Assembly (NCBI GenBank): GCA_038363925.1
Contig: JAQQWL010000004.1
Coordinates: 3,038,001-3,102,000, forward strand
DNA: 64,000 nucleotides
Reading direction: 5' to 3'
Source: Apiospora phragmitis
Lineage: Eukaryota; Ascomycota; Sordariomycetes; Amphisphaeriales; Apiosporaceae
This document shows positions 1 to 11,800 of the stretch, one piece after another; the first letter of the stretch is position 1; each line of letters starts with the position of its first letter. The notes below the pieces were generated by a model. That model saw only the letters and a list, made by a program, of their open reading frames with translations. It was not told where the DNA came from and did no database searches. The position numbers were made by a program, and so were the translations under genes.

Positions 1-851
1 TTTAACCTCTTTCTTTCTTAACCTTTCCCTTTTATCTCTATCCGTACCATCTTCTTCACTTTATAAATGAAAAATTACCTCCTCTCCTCTACGCGTTACT
101 ATATTATCCGTTATTTTATATTATACGACTATTAGCTGCCTCTATATACCCAGCAACCATGTGGTCAAGACTATTAGGTTTTAAGGGCTCGGCGGAAACA
201 GCCGCCCCAGCTAGCTAAACTATAAGCTTCTTTTCTTTCCTTTTGTCTAGGCCACCGCCGATCTAACATCGAAAGCTAACCTGCACATCTCTTCCCCTCT
301 AGATTCCCGCCACATCTTAAGCTTTTAATATTAAAAGATACTAGCTAGTTCACTAAGGCTCTTCTCTTTACGTAAGTTAACGAATCTCACCGATACCCTT
401 ACGTTAACTAAGCTCTCTTAATAGTGTATTATATAGCTTAATTATATACGCTATAGTCTTTAGGCGTAAGCTTTTAGCTCACCTTTATATATATATATAT
501 ACCTAGCGTACTTTTAAGTAACGTCTCGAGCTTTAGTGCTCCCTTACTTACTAGGTTTAACTATAGATATTATAACCGTAGATGTCGTAATCGTTATCGC
601 TTATCACGTGAATATTATAACCGTAATTATTTATTACGTAAATACTATTCTTATTATTTTTATTTATTATATAAATACTATTTTTATAATTATTTATTTA
701 TTAAAGTTTTTAATATAAAAGTATTATTTCACCGTTTTTTATTAATTAAACTTTACGGTTATTATTAATAGTTAATAATAATATATTAATAATAAATACC
801 TCTCGTTTACTTTCTTTATAATATAATTAATTATTACTTACTTTAAATATA
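1..851. other. AT-rich sequence without recognisable gene
   Basis: Positions 1-500 are only moderately AT-rich and contain a short (TA)n run near 487-503. From about 530 the sequence is dense in TA and TAA triplets. The open frame at 536-718 starts with GTG and encodes only low-complexity Ile/Tyr/Val, so it is a composition artefact. I see no family motif. Confidence 0.6.
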
Positions 852-3301
852 ACGTACGTCACCTTATAATTAACCCCCTTAAAAAATTAATAATATAAAT
901 CGACTACTAACTTTAAATAATAACTATTTTATTAATTTTAAACTATAATGTAATCGCTTTTAATAATTAATATAATAGATTTTTTAAAATTCGATTCTTT
1001 AATTTTAACTTAATCTAGTCCCTCCTTTATACGTTATATGCTTTTAATCGATATAAATTTCGAATTTAAACTAATCTATACCCTTCGCTTCTTTCGTGGC
1101 TTTACGAGTGTAATAAACGCTATCTAAGTTTTAAAAGAAACCTAGTAAAACGTACTAGGGTTTATATTAATAATACGAAAGAGTATTTAAACGTGCGATA
1201 AAAGTAACGCCTCTATTAATATAATATATAATAGCCGAGTCGTAACGTAATAATAAAGGGTCGAGTAAAAGTATTTATATAATAAAGTTATTAAAGCTAT
1301 TTACTTTATTAATAAATTAAAATTAATACTTAAATTAATTACTAAAGTAAAGAGTATTTATATAAAATATATAAGGAATATCTATTATTATATATTTAAT
1401 CCCTCCTTTATTAATATCCCTTAGTTCCTAGGGATCTCGAGGATCTCGCGAGATCTTATCAAGCCGGCTCTCTAGATCTCGTTAAGATCCTAAGAGCTGC
1501 TAACCCTTGGTTATCTTATCTTCACGTGACCCATAGTGGTCATCTCATTTCGACTGTTTAACCTAGTTAGCTGACTCTAACGTGCTGTCATCGTGGCGTT
1601 GGTCATCGGGGTTCGGTGCAGTGGGGTTCGTCATTGTTGGTGGGGCGTAAGCGCTGACCGGATCTTTTTGCGGGTTCGTAAGCGTCTCGGGTCATCGTCG
1701 GTCCGCTCTAAGAGATATGGGTCCTAGTTGCACAGCTGGGCTAGGTTATAACAACGAGCTTTAATTTCTCTTTTAAAGACTATAATTATAATCTTATATT
1801 AAGTAATAAATAATCCTTTTTTTTTAAATAACTAACGTTATATAATAAAGTTACTTTAACTTAATTAATAAAAGTATTAAATTTAGCGCTTAAAATTAAT
1901 GTACTTTTTTTAATATTAATTATAATATATTATTAGTTAAAAGAGTTTAAATAAGTGTGAGGGCATTATCTTAACTAGCTAAGGCTTATATTATCTCTTT
2001 TAGTCGCTTTTAATTACTATTTTTAAGTAAAAGAGGGCTAATAAGTAGCTTAATAATATATATAAGCTCACGCTAACCACCTTTAATATTTTAAGCTAAT
2101 AAAGCTTTTTTATAAGCTTTAATATAGTATATAAAAAAGTTTTATTTATTAATAAAGGCTAAATTTATTAATAAAGATAAGAAACCGATCTCTTTTTAAT
2201 AATAAGCTTTTATAAGGGTAAAAACTTAAATATTAAAGGGTTAAAGAACATATAATAAATAAAGGGGTAAAAATAATAAGTAAATATTATTTTAATAATA
2301 AAGGGATATAAAATCGTTAATTATATAACTACTATATTTATTTAAAATAGATAAACGAGTATTCTTTAAGTTATTTAAAGCGGTTTTTAATATAAAAATA
2401 TCTTTAAGTTATTTAACAGCGATTTCGTTATTCGTTTAACTTTTATTATTTATATCGAACTTTTATCCTTTAAATTTATCGAGTTCTTAAAAAAACTATT
2501 GCTTTTTAATCGATTTACCTTTATAAATTATTAAAAAAGGGATGCCTTTATTAAGTATTAATATATATTTTAATATATTTATTTAATACTTTAAACTAAG
2601 CTATTTTTATTAAATAAAACGTAATTTTAAACTACTTATTATAAAGCTATTACTTCTTTAACTTTTTAAGATACTATGCTCGTTTATATTATACTTGTTT
2701 TTAAGTTTAATAGCTTAAATTTAAAGTATACGTAATTTAGTTAAAAACTAAAACTTGATTACCTTAGTTAATACCTTATTAATGCGCTAGGAGTCGATAC
2801 GACGTTACCTTTTTCGTCCATAAGGCTAAGTGATATCGAAGGAATAAATCTATCCAGTTTTTACCTAATAGTATAGGGTTGCTATAAAAGGTTAAAACGC
2901 GCTAAGCTAGTTCCTTAATTTATATATACGTTAATACGACATCAAGGGCTTCTTAAGCTAAAATCTAGTCTGTTAAATGCTTTTTTTAAATTAAAGAGAG
3001 CTTTTAATAAGTAGATTTTAATTCTCGATATAATTATCGGCCGTAAAGTCGATTAATAAGGGTAGATTATAGAATACTTTAATAAAAGGCAGCTTTATAA
3101 ATATATTTACCGCTTACTATATTTTAAATAGCGGTAGAGATATCGTTTTTAGTATATAAACGTATTGTTAGTAAATTAGTATATATTTAAAAGAATAAAA
3201 TAATTTAGATTAAAATTCGTTAAAAAATCTCTTTTTAAATTAAAATGGCGGTAAATTATAGTGGAGGTCGACAGGGGGGTTAATTATATGGTGACGTACG
3301 T
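852..3301 (-). mobile_element. pogo/Fot1-like DNA transposon relic with nested solo LTR
   Basis: Inverted repeats of about 29 bp, beginning ACGTACGTCACC, lie at 852-880 and 3273-3301 and match at all but about two positions. TA dinucleotides flank them at 850-851 and 3302-3303, the target duplication of Tc1/mariner/pogo elements. Removing the solo LTR (1109-1753) and its 5-bp duplication leaves about 1.8 kb, a usual Fot1-like size. On the minus strand at about 2790-2880 a stop-free stretch includes GKNWIDLFLRYH, resembling the CENP-B/Tc5-type DNA-binding region of fungal pogo transposases. The rest of the transposase is unreadable because of RIP. Confidence 0.8.
1109..1753 (+). repeat. Solo LTR (Gypsy-type) inside pogo-like relic
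   Basis: The 645-bp sequence starts TG and ends CA and is flanked by perfect 5-bp duplications ACGAG at 1104-1108 and 1754-1758. Its first 300 bases resemble the LTR start of the large Gypsy element at 5022 and 27212. No internal retroelement sequence is present, so it is a solo LTR left by LTR-LTR recombination. Its last 200 bases (about 1540-1745) keep many G and C bases and look little mutated. Confidence 0.85.
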
Positions 3302-3349
3302 TAACCTTTATTAATTAAAGTTTAAAAAATCTCGAAATATTTTCTTTAA

Positions 3350-4317
3350 TATAACGAGCATTATTTAAGTTTTAAAAGAAATTAATAAAACGTACTTAAA
3401 TATATAATAAAAAATCGATTTATTAATATAATAGCGAGAGTTAATCGAAATAAAAGTATTTATAATAAAGTTATTAAAGTTATTAAAGTTATTTATTTTA
3501 TAAATAAGTTAAATTAGTATTTAAATTAATTATAAAAATAAAATATATAATTTTTTTATTAATTTAAAAATCTCGCGGGTTTCGTAAAATCTCGTAAAAA
3601 TCTCGAGATTTATTATATAACTTTTTTTTATATTATTTATTTAATTTTATTATTTAAGTATTATTTTAAAGTATTTATATAAAATATTAATTTTAATAAT
3701 TAATTAATAGTATAATAAGTTTTATTATTATAAATAAAGTTATACGCGTTAATTAATAAAGTCGAGTTACGTTTAATCTTTTATAAACGTTTTAAATAAT
3801 TATAATCTCGCTTTAAAAGTAAGTATTAATTATATAATTAAGTTAAGTTATAATATATAATTTAACCTCGTTAATTAATATATATAACATTATTTATAAT
3901 AATAATTTTATTTATAATAATAATTTTATTTATAATAATAAAACTTATTATATTATTAATTAATTAAAATAGAAAAAAGTTACGTAACGAATCTCGAGAT
4001 CTCGACGAGATTAAAAAATACGACTTAATGAGATCTTTAAAATTAATAAAAAAAACTAGTTATATAATAATAAACGTTCCTTATATATTTATATAAACAC
4101 TTTTTACTTTAATAATTAATTTAACTTATTAATAAAATAAATAACTTTAATAGTTTTATTATTATATTATAAATTAAATAGTATTACTTATTATATTAAT
4201 AAAGTATTCTCTTTACCGCATGTTTAAATACTTTCTCGTATTATTAATATAAACTTAAGTATATTTTATTAAGTTTCTTTTATAACTTAAATAACGTTCG
4301 TTATAATAACCGTAAAC
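3350..4317. repeat. Degenerate LTR-like sequences in inverted orientation
   Basis: The start at 3350 resembles the Gypsy LTR start in this window. A second LTR-like sequence, read on the minus strand, begins at about 4317 and runs down to about 3900. Both copies share an AT-rich body and a tail with several ATCTCG motifs, so 3350-3730 and 3900-4317 form an imperfect inverted pair. Heavy RIP prevents boundaries and target duplications being fixed. It could be two insertions or a rearranged element. Confidence 0.5.
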
Positions 4318-4639
4318 TTATATATATATTTAATAATTCCTCGTTAATATTAAAAGGCGCGTAATTATAATATTATAAAATAATATTACTTTTATTTAAT
4401 TATACTTATATTACTCGGTTATCTTTTATTAATTTACTTTTAAATAATTATAAAATTCTTAACTTATTAATTAATCCTTTTTTTATAATTAATAAAATTA
4501 TTTAAAGCGTTATTTTATCGAGCACTCTTTTTTTAAATATCTCGATTAATTACTACTTTACAGCCCGCCCTTTAACGATTAAGCCTCTTACGTTAAAGCG
4601 AGTATAAGCTCTTAAAGATATAAAGCCGTTATTTATACC
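4318..4639. other. AT-rich sequence, nothing recognised
   Basis: This is heavily RIP-mutated sequence between the inverted LTR pair and the SINE-like copy. I see no coding frame and no repeat match to other parts of the window. Confidence 0.4.
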
Positions 4640-4646
4640 AAGTATT

Positions 4647-4773
4647 ATAATCGGCGGGTTAGTCCCCTGCGGGGTAGCACTTAAGGCGTAGAATTAAACA
4701 GAAATAACCGTCTAGTCATTTTCGAAGATTTTGTTTTATGGCGTAGTGGTTAGTCTAAACGCACTGTAATACT
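4647..4773 (+). repeat. SINE-like repeat with tRNA 5'-half
   Basis: This unit of about 127 bp is repeated at 19128-19261 and 19491-19623. It starts with a GC-rich TCGGCGGGTTAGTC block and ends with a tRNA-like 5' half containing an A-box-like GCGTAGTGGTTAG. Flanking AAGTATT (4640-4646) and AAGTACT (4774-4780) differ by one C/T change and are a plausible target duplication. No B box is visible in this copy. It is less AT-rich than its surroundings. Confidence 0.65.
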
Positions 4774-5021
4774 AAGTACTTAAGGCGCTTTATCTACGAT
4801 TATTATCGCATTATAAAGAGCTCTTAGTATTATATATATAATTAATATTAAGTAAGTAAGAAATAAGAAATCGTTAATATATCTCATAAGCGAATATCTT
4901 ATTCTTTTATACCTTTTTTAATAAAATATAAGTTAATTTTATTATAACGTATTTAATATATTAAAATTAATTAGAATCCTTATCTTTAAATACTTTTATA
5001 TTATTCTAATAAGTATGCGTA

Positions 5022-5585
5022 TGTAACGAACGTTATCTAGGTTTTAAAAGAAACCTAGTAAGACGTACTGAGGTTTATATTAATAATACGAGAAAGTATC
5101 TAAACGTGTAATAAAAGTTGCTTTTATTAATATAATAAGTAATAGCTCGTAAGAATAAAGGTAACTAAAGTGTATAAATTTTAAAGGTATTTATAATAGT
5201 TTCGTTAAAGTTATTTACTTTATTAATAAATTAAAATTAATATTTAAATTAATTATTAAAATAAAAAATGTTTATATAAAATATATAGGGGATATTCGTA
5301 GTTATATATTTAGTCCTTTTTTTATTAATCCGTTATTACTTAATAATCTCGCTTAAGCGTGCTCCGCGTTACTTAGTGATCTCCCTTAATTACGCTTTAC
5401 GCTATTTAATAATCTCGCCTAATCACGTTTTATATTACTCGGTGATCTCGCTTAAACATTTACCGTGCTACGTAATTTATTAGCGATCGTCGTTATTTTA
5501 TAAGCGTATTCGTTCTATTACTAGGCGTAATAATATTATTACTCGTTATTAAAGAAAGTTTAGCTTTATATTAATATAATTAACG
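5022..5585 (-). repeat. 3' LTR of outer Gypsy element, first part
   Basis: This 564-bp piece is the left part of the 3' LTR. It aligns with 27212 onward and stops where the LINE entered; the remaining 100 bp are at 18352-18451. The outermost bases are clearly less mutated than the same bases in the opposite LTR. Confidence 0.9.
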
Positions 5586-6860
5586 AAGGAGGAAATTATT
5601 AATAACTCGATCGAATTATTAAATAATCGAAAATAAACCTTATTATTTAAATCCACGAGGTCGAATTAATTTAGCCGAACTTTTATCGAGGGGGACGCAG
5701 CTAAGGCGCTACGGTATAGATGATCCGATAATTATTAACGCCGGTCGCGCCGGATTCGCGTAGAGTCAGCACTATTCGCGTAGTAATATCGCGGCGTATA
5801 ACTAAGGACCTTAAATACTTTAAACGTGTCCTGGTAGTAATAATAGATCGAAAAGAGGTATTAAAAAAGCGATCGAATATTTAAAGAGATTAATTATTAG
5901 TTTAGTAGCTTCCGAAGGGATTCGTAAAGAGATTTTTTAAGTAATTAAGGAACTTCGCGCCGAAACGACCGAGCTACGACCGTATCTCGACGACGACGAT
6001 AACGCGCCGGTAACTCGCGGAGAACTGCGAAAGATAATCGGAGAAGCTATCGCTTAAATTACGTAGGATCCTAAAGCTATATAGATTAAGTCCTAGGCTT
6101 AAATTATAGCCGCGTTACGTAATAGCGAGCCCGTTACTTAGTAATTAAAAGTTATTGTCTTAACGCGCCGAATACGCGAAGTAATAATTAAAACCGTAAA
6201 TTAATCGGATAATATTTAAAAAAAGAGGTTAATAAATATCGTATAAAGCGTTAATACGGCGATTAAAAAAAACGAGGCCGTCGTAATAAAGAAATTATTT
6301 AATAATAATATTATCCTTATTTTTAAAAACGAAATAAAAAAATATGTAAAAAATAACGGATAAGTTTTAAATATTTTTAAAAATAACGCGTAATTTATTC
6401 GTAAAAAGCTCGTAATTATTACGAAAAAAATCTTAATAAAGAAACTATAAAATATTAATAATAAAGCTACGTTATTATATAATTTATATATAAATAAATA
6501 TAATTCGAAAAAGATTTCAAAATATAAATATAACTTACCGAAAAATCTTAAAATACGTTACGCTTCTTTTATTTTATATATAAACTTTATTTAAATTACA
6601 AAAAATTTATATAATAACGGCTTAATATAAAATATAAAATTTTTTAATTACGAACTATATAACGTTAACTTTCGTATCTAATAATATTATCGTTATTATA
6701 ATTACGGCTACGTAGTAAAATATTATTAAAAATAATAGCGGTATAGCTATTATTTTATAATAACACATTTCGAAAGAAATTAAAAATACCTTTAAAAAGG
6801 ATTACGAGGTAAGAAACGTTATATTAATTACGGTAAAGAATATACGGCGTAGGATCGTAA

Positions 6861-7486
6861 TGTAACGAACGGCTATCGGGGTCCAATAGAAACCTCGTAA
6901 ACGTGCTGTTGGTTTATGTTGGCTTAGACGAGAGAGTACTTGGGCGTATAGAAGACTCGGTTTTCTGATATAATGGGTAATATCTTAACTGATCGTAGAA
7001 CTTGATTAGAAGGTGTAATAGGTTCGTTAAGGCAATGTGCCTTATTAATATATTAGATTAATACTTAGATTGATCGTTAAAGTAGAGAGTGTTTATTTAA
7101 AATATATAGGAGATGCTCGTAGTTATATATTTAATTTCTTTTTTACCGATCCTTTAGCTTAATAGCTTACTAGTATTCCTTATAGTAATCCCTTAAGCCG
7201 TTAGTTTATTGGATTAGTGGCTTATTTTAATTGAGCCGGTGATCCAGTAAGCCGGTCACGTGATCCTTCGTTTATAAGGTTCTTTCCTAGGCTCGTGGGT
7301 GTTCGTTCTGCTCGTTCGGGGCTAGGTATTTTAAGAGGTGCTTTCTGTTTAATTCGTAGTACCGGTTTTTATTTCTTATTTACGGTTTTATTTAATTAGT
7401 TATATAAATAAGCGCCTTTTTACAGAATATTATAATACTTTTTTATAAAATAAGTCCGGGTTATATAATTAAGCTAGGTCGTAATA
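6861..7486 (-). repeat. 3' LTR of inner Gypsy element
   Basis: This 626-bp copy pairs with 14002-14627. The first 150 bases at the outer edge keep many G residues that are A in the right-hand copy, so this LTR is best preserved at its outer edge. Confidence 0.93.
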
Positions 7487-7623
7487 TTATCTCCTCTTTC
7501 TTATTTATTTTATTTTTAAAGCGTTAAGTTCTTTAAGTACCTTTATTTATTTATTTTACCAGGTTTAAATAAGCTTCTTTATTTTTTTTATTTATTATAA
7601 TATTTACTTATTATAGTGTCGGG

Positions 7624-8170
7624 TCGTATCGAAAAGTTTTCCGTTTAATACTTTAAATTAAAAAAAACGGGATAACGTTATAACTTAATAACGCTTATTA
7701 ACGAGTTCGGGGTTAAAGTCCCGCCTTATTCCTTATATACGTCGCGGAAATAAACGTATAAAATAATAAAAAGTTCTAACCGATATCGGGAATATATTCG
7801 TTTAGGCGTATCCTATAATAGCTTAGGGACGTCTGTTTTTACGGTGTCGCGTATCGTGAACGAATCTCGGGCTCTTCGTTTTATAGAGTAAGAGGCGAGC
7901 GACTCGTTCCGTTAGGCTAGCGCGGTTTTAGAGCAAGTTTATCGGGCTATTTAAGAGGCTTTTCTTCGTTTTAAAAAACTTAGAGTTTAGCGGGAGTCCT
8001 TAGTAACTCGGGGTACGGAGATAGTTCGTCGTGGTCTTCGTTCTTTGGACGAGTTGGAAACGTAAGAGCGCGCGGAGTCCGAGGCCGTAACTAACGTTTA
8101 TAGCTTTAATAGTTTTAAGGTGATTAACTGGTTCGGGACGGATATAGACTTTTCCTTGCCGTCCGTCCTT
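7624..8170 (+). pseudogene. Antisense ORF relic in inner Gypsy element
   Basis: On the strand opposite to gag-pol, beside the 3' LTR, a degenerate frame reads through only a few stops. It has an N-terminal RIEKFSV-like start, a Tyr-rich segment (REYIRLGVSYNSLG) whose tyrosines may be former cysteines, and a long charged segment ending RRGLRSLDELE. The outer Gypsy element carries a related frame in the same place (18583-19080). I recall similar short zinc-cluster-like proteins from fungal Gypsy elements but cannot confirm this here. Function unknown. Confidence 0.5.
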
Positions 8171-8869
8171 TAAAATCCCGAAGTTTTTTAGCGGCGTTCT
8201 TTAAGTGTTTTTTAGGTTTTTAAGTATTATTTTTTAATAAGTAACCTTTTTATTAAACGAGGTATTTTTAGCTTCGTTTGTTTTATTTTTTATCGAGTAT
8301 TTTATTTATTTCGTATTTATATTAATTTATTTTAATTTTTAATTACGTTTCGATTTTTACGTTTATTAATATTAATTCGAGTAATAAGATATAAAAAATA
8401 AGGTATATCCGTATTATTTTAAATAACGATAATTAGTAGTTAGTTTTTAAAATAATTTCGGCAATTTTAAATAATTTGATCTTTTTAAAATCTAGTTTAT
8501 CGCTAGGTCGTTTAGTTTTAATATTTCGTCGAAGGAGGTAAACTTTTTCCCCTTCTTTTAGGATAGGTCCCTTTATTTTTTTCTTATTAACGTATTTCTT
8601 TATTCGATTTTAAAGAAAAATAAGGTTTTCTTATAACGATATTTAGAGTTATTTCAGTTTTTCGACTTAAATAGTCGCTATCGGTACTAGCTTTCCTTTT
8701 AACGGTATTCGAGTAACGTTGGGGTTAAACCCGTAGTTTATTTTAAAAGGTAATATATATATAGTTTTATTATTTACGCTATTATATATAAATTATATTA
8801 TAAATAATAACCGTATTTAATTATCCTGTTTATAGTTAATATAGTATCGTAGGTATTATTTAAGTGTTT

Positions 8870-11800
8870 AATTTATACGTTCCGTTTGTTCGTTGGTCTG
8901 CGAATAGTAGGCTATGGATAACTTGTGCTTGACTCTAAGTTATGCTATAAGGGATTTTTAGAATTTAGCGGTAAACAACTTATCTCGATCGGAAATAATT
9001 ATTTCTAGTAATTTATACTGACTGATAAGGGTTCTAAGGAAGGTATATACTAAATTATCTATGTCGCTTACTTCTTTATATAGTAAGAAGTAGGTGTACT
9101 TGGTGAGTTTATTGGTAATAATTAATATGTTGTCGTATTTGACCTTGGTTATCGGTTCCTCGGATGGTAGTAGCTTAACGATAAAATCTAGTGCGATCGT
9201 TTTCTAGGCTCTATCTGGCGGTAGTATGGGTTGTAGCTCCCTATACGGTTAGTATCGTGCGGTTTTGGCCTTGTTGCAGAGGTCGCATTCGTTGATTACT
9301 TTGGCCACTCGTTCCTTGAGATTCTTGCAATCGAACTGCCTATTGATTCGTTTCCAGGTCTTAAAGATTCCTTAGTGTCCGTGGGCTGGATACGCATAGA
9401 ACTTTTTGATAAACTCCTCTTAGTACTATTCCGGGATATCGATCTTGCCGTGTCGGTACTTAAGTCTATTTCTAATGTCGAGTCCATCCCTAGCCCGGTT
9501 TATAAAATCTATTATCTCGGGGGTGTATTCCTTAAATTTCTTAATCTATTCTTCATGGAGCTGTACCTTATAAATAGCTTAGATATGTCGTAATAGTATT
9601 AGGTTTTTATTTTTATCGTAAATGAGGATCGTGCGTATTTCTAGTAGCACGTCTTATTAATAGTCTGGTTTTCGATTTAAAGCGTCGGCCCTATTATTAT
9701 CGCTACCTTTTCGGTAAATAATAACGAAGTTAAATTCCGATAGGAATTCTAACCATCGTATTTATCGTTTATTCAGCTCTTTATTAGTAATAAACGTTAT
9801 AAGGTTCTTATAATTTATATAAACCTTTATAAAGTCTTTAATATTACTTAAATAATATCTCTATTCTTCGAAAGCTTTAATAATAGTTATTAATTCTTTA
9901 TCGTAGATTTAGTAATTAAGTTCTAATTTATTTAATTTCTTAAAAAAAAATACGACGGGGTGCGATTTTCCGTTATCGTCTCGTTAATTTAGCTAGCCTC
10001 CGATCGCATAGTTTGATACGTCGGTTTCGACTTTAAAAGGTTTATTAAGATCTGCTACGCGAAATATTAGTTCGCTAAGGATCCTATCCTTAATAGCTTA
10101 GAAGGCCGATTCTTTTTCGTCTATTTATCGAAATAATATATCCTTCCGTATTAAGTGCGTAAAAGGTGTCGCTATCCCGCTAAATCTAGGAATAAAAATC
10201 CGGTAATAGTTAATTAATTTTAAAAAAGATTTAACTTTTATAGCGCTTATAAGCCTAAGCTATTCTCGTACTATTAACACTTTAAAGGGCTCTATTCGGA
10301 TTCTCCCGGGAATATTACGTATTTTATAAAAATAATTAATTTCTTATAAAACTCGCTCTTTTCCGGGTTAATTAAAAGATTAATGTTTTATAGCTTTTAA
10401 AGCACTATTTTAACGTGTTCCTTATATTATTCTTTATTCTCGAAATAAATTAAGATATCGTTTAAATAAATTATTACGAACTTATCGAAGTATTCGCGTA
10501 AAATATAGTTAATTATACTCTAAAAAGTGGCGGGTATATTATAAAATTTAAAAGGTATAACTTAATACTTAAAATACCCGTACTTACTTCGAAATACCGT
10601 CTTCTACTTTTTTCCCTTTTTAATACGGATTAGGTTATATACGTTAAATAAATCAAGCGTAGTAAAGATAATTATTTTATATAGTTTATCGCGTAAATCG
10701 TTAATTAGGGGAAATAGGTATCGGTTTTTAATAATAATTTCGTTAAGCTTCTAATAATCGACGCATAATCGCCATTTCTTCTTCTTATCTTTACTTTTTC
10801 GAGGAACGAAAAAAATAAGGTATCTTACTAATAAAGTGAATAGTCGTATAACTCCTTTTTCGAGGTTCTCCTTAATATATTCCTTTAAGACTTCCTCGTG
10901 TTCCTAATTAAGCTTATATATCGGTATAAACTGTGGTTCCTTTTTTTTTTTAAAGGGTATCTCGTAATCCTACCGTGTATAAGGCGGTAAACCCGTTTTT
11001 AACTTCCTATTAAAGAGGTTTTTAAACTGCCGGTACTCTTTTAATACGGTCGTCGTAACGCTCGGCTTAAGCTCTTTAATAATAATATATACCCGAAGGA
11101 TTTTAAGTTTATTTAGGGGTCCTTTTTTAGAACGCTGCCTAGCGGCTAAACCTCTTCCTGGTATATCTTATTAAAGTTAGCCTGTTTTTTAATTAACTTT
11201 AAAATTATTTACCCGTAATTAAGGTATCTTTAATATTATGTCGTATCTTAATACTTCCGTAATATTATATATAATTTATTTATAACGTCTTTTAATATTA
11301 ATTAAAAAGTTCGCGACTTCCCTTCGTATTTCTTTATTTTCGTAGGTTATAAGTCTTTTATCGACGGTCTTAAGTCGGTATAGGGCGTTTTTTTCTTATT
11401 AATTTAATTCTAGGCTGTTAACGATTCTTAGTAAGATATAATTTCCTTACGCTCCGCTATCGAGTAACGCTTTAATAGTAACTCTTTTAATATTTATTAA
11501 TAATATAATATACTTATAGATGTTTCGTTTATCCGTTATAGTATATAAGGACTTGTTTTATCCCGCCTAATATTATCCCTCTATATTTGGCGGCGACTAT
11601 TTCCCGACTGTTGCTAAAACCTGACTCGTTCTTTAATTAATTTCTAGTAGCGCCGAATCTGTTTGTACGGCGTAACTCGCTTATAAATAAGGGGTAGTAT
11701 AGTAAATCTAGTTATTATAGTTAGTTTATATATTTAGGATTCGGGTTCCTTTATAAACCTTAATTCCGTTTAAGATTTTATAGGGTTATTAACCCGTTTT

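Noticed and set aside
536..718. Open frame of 60 codons in the AT-rich left end
   Set aside because: Non-ATG start and Ile/Tyr-only composition; it reflects base composition, not coding.
9296..9593. Two overlapping open frames, one on each strand
   Set aside because: The minus-strand text is an out-of-frame shadow of the Gypsy integrase and the plus-strand frame is its antisense.
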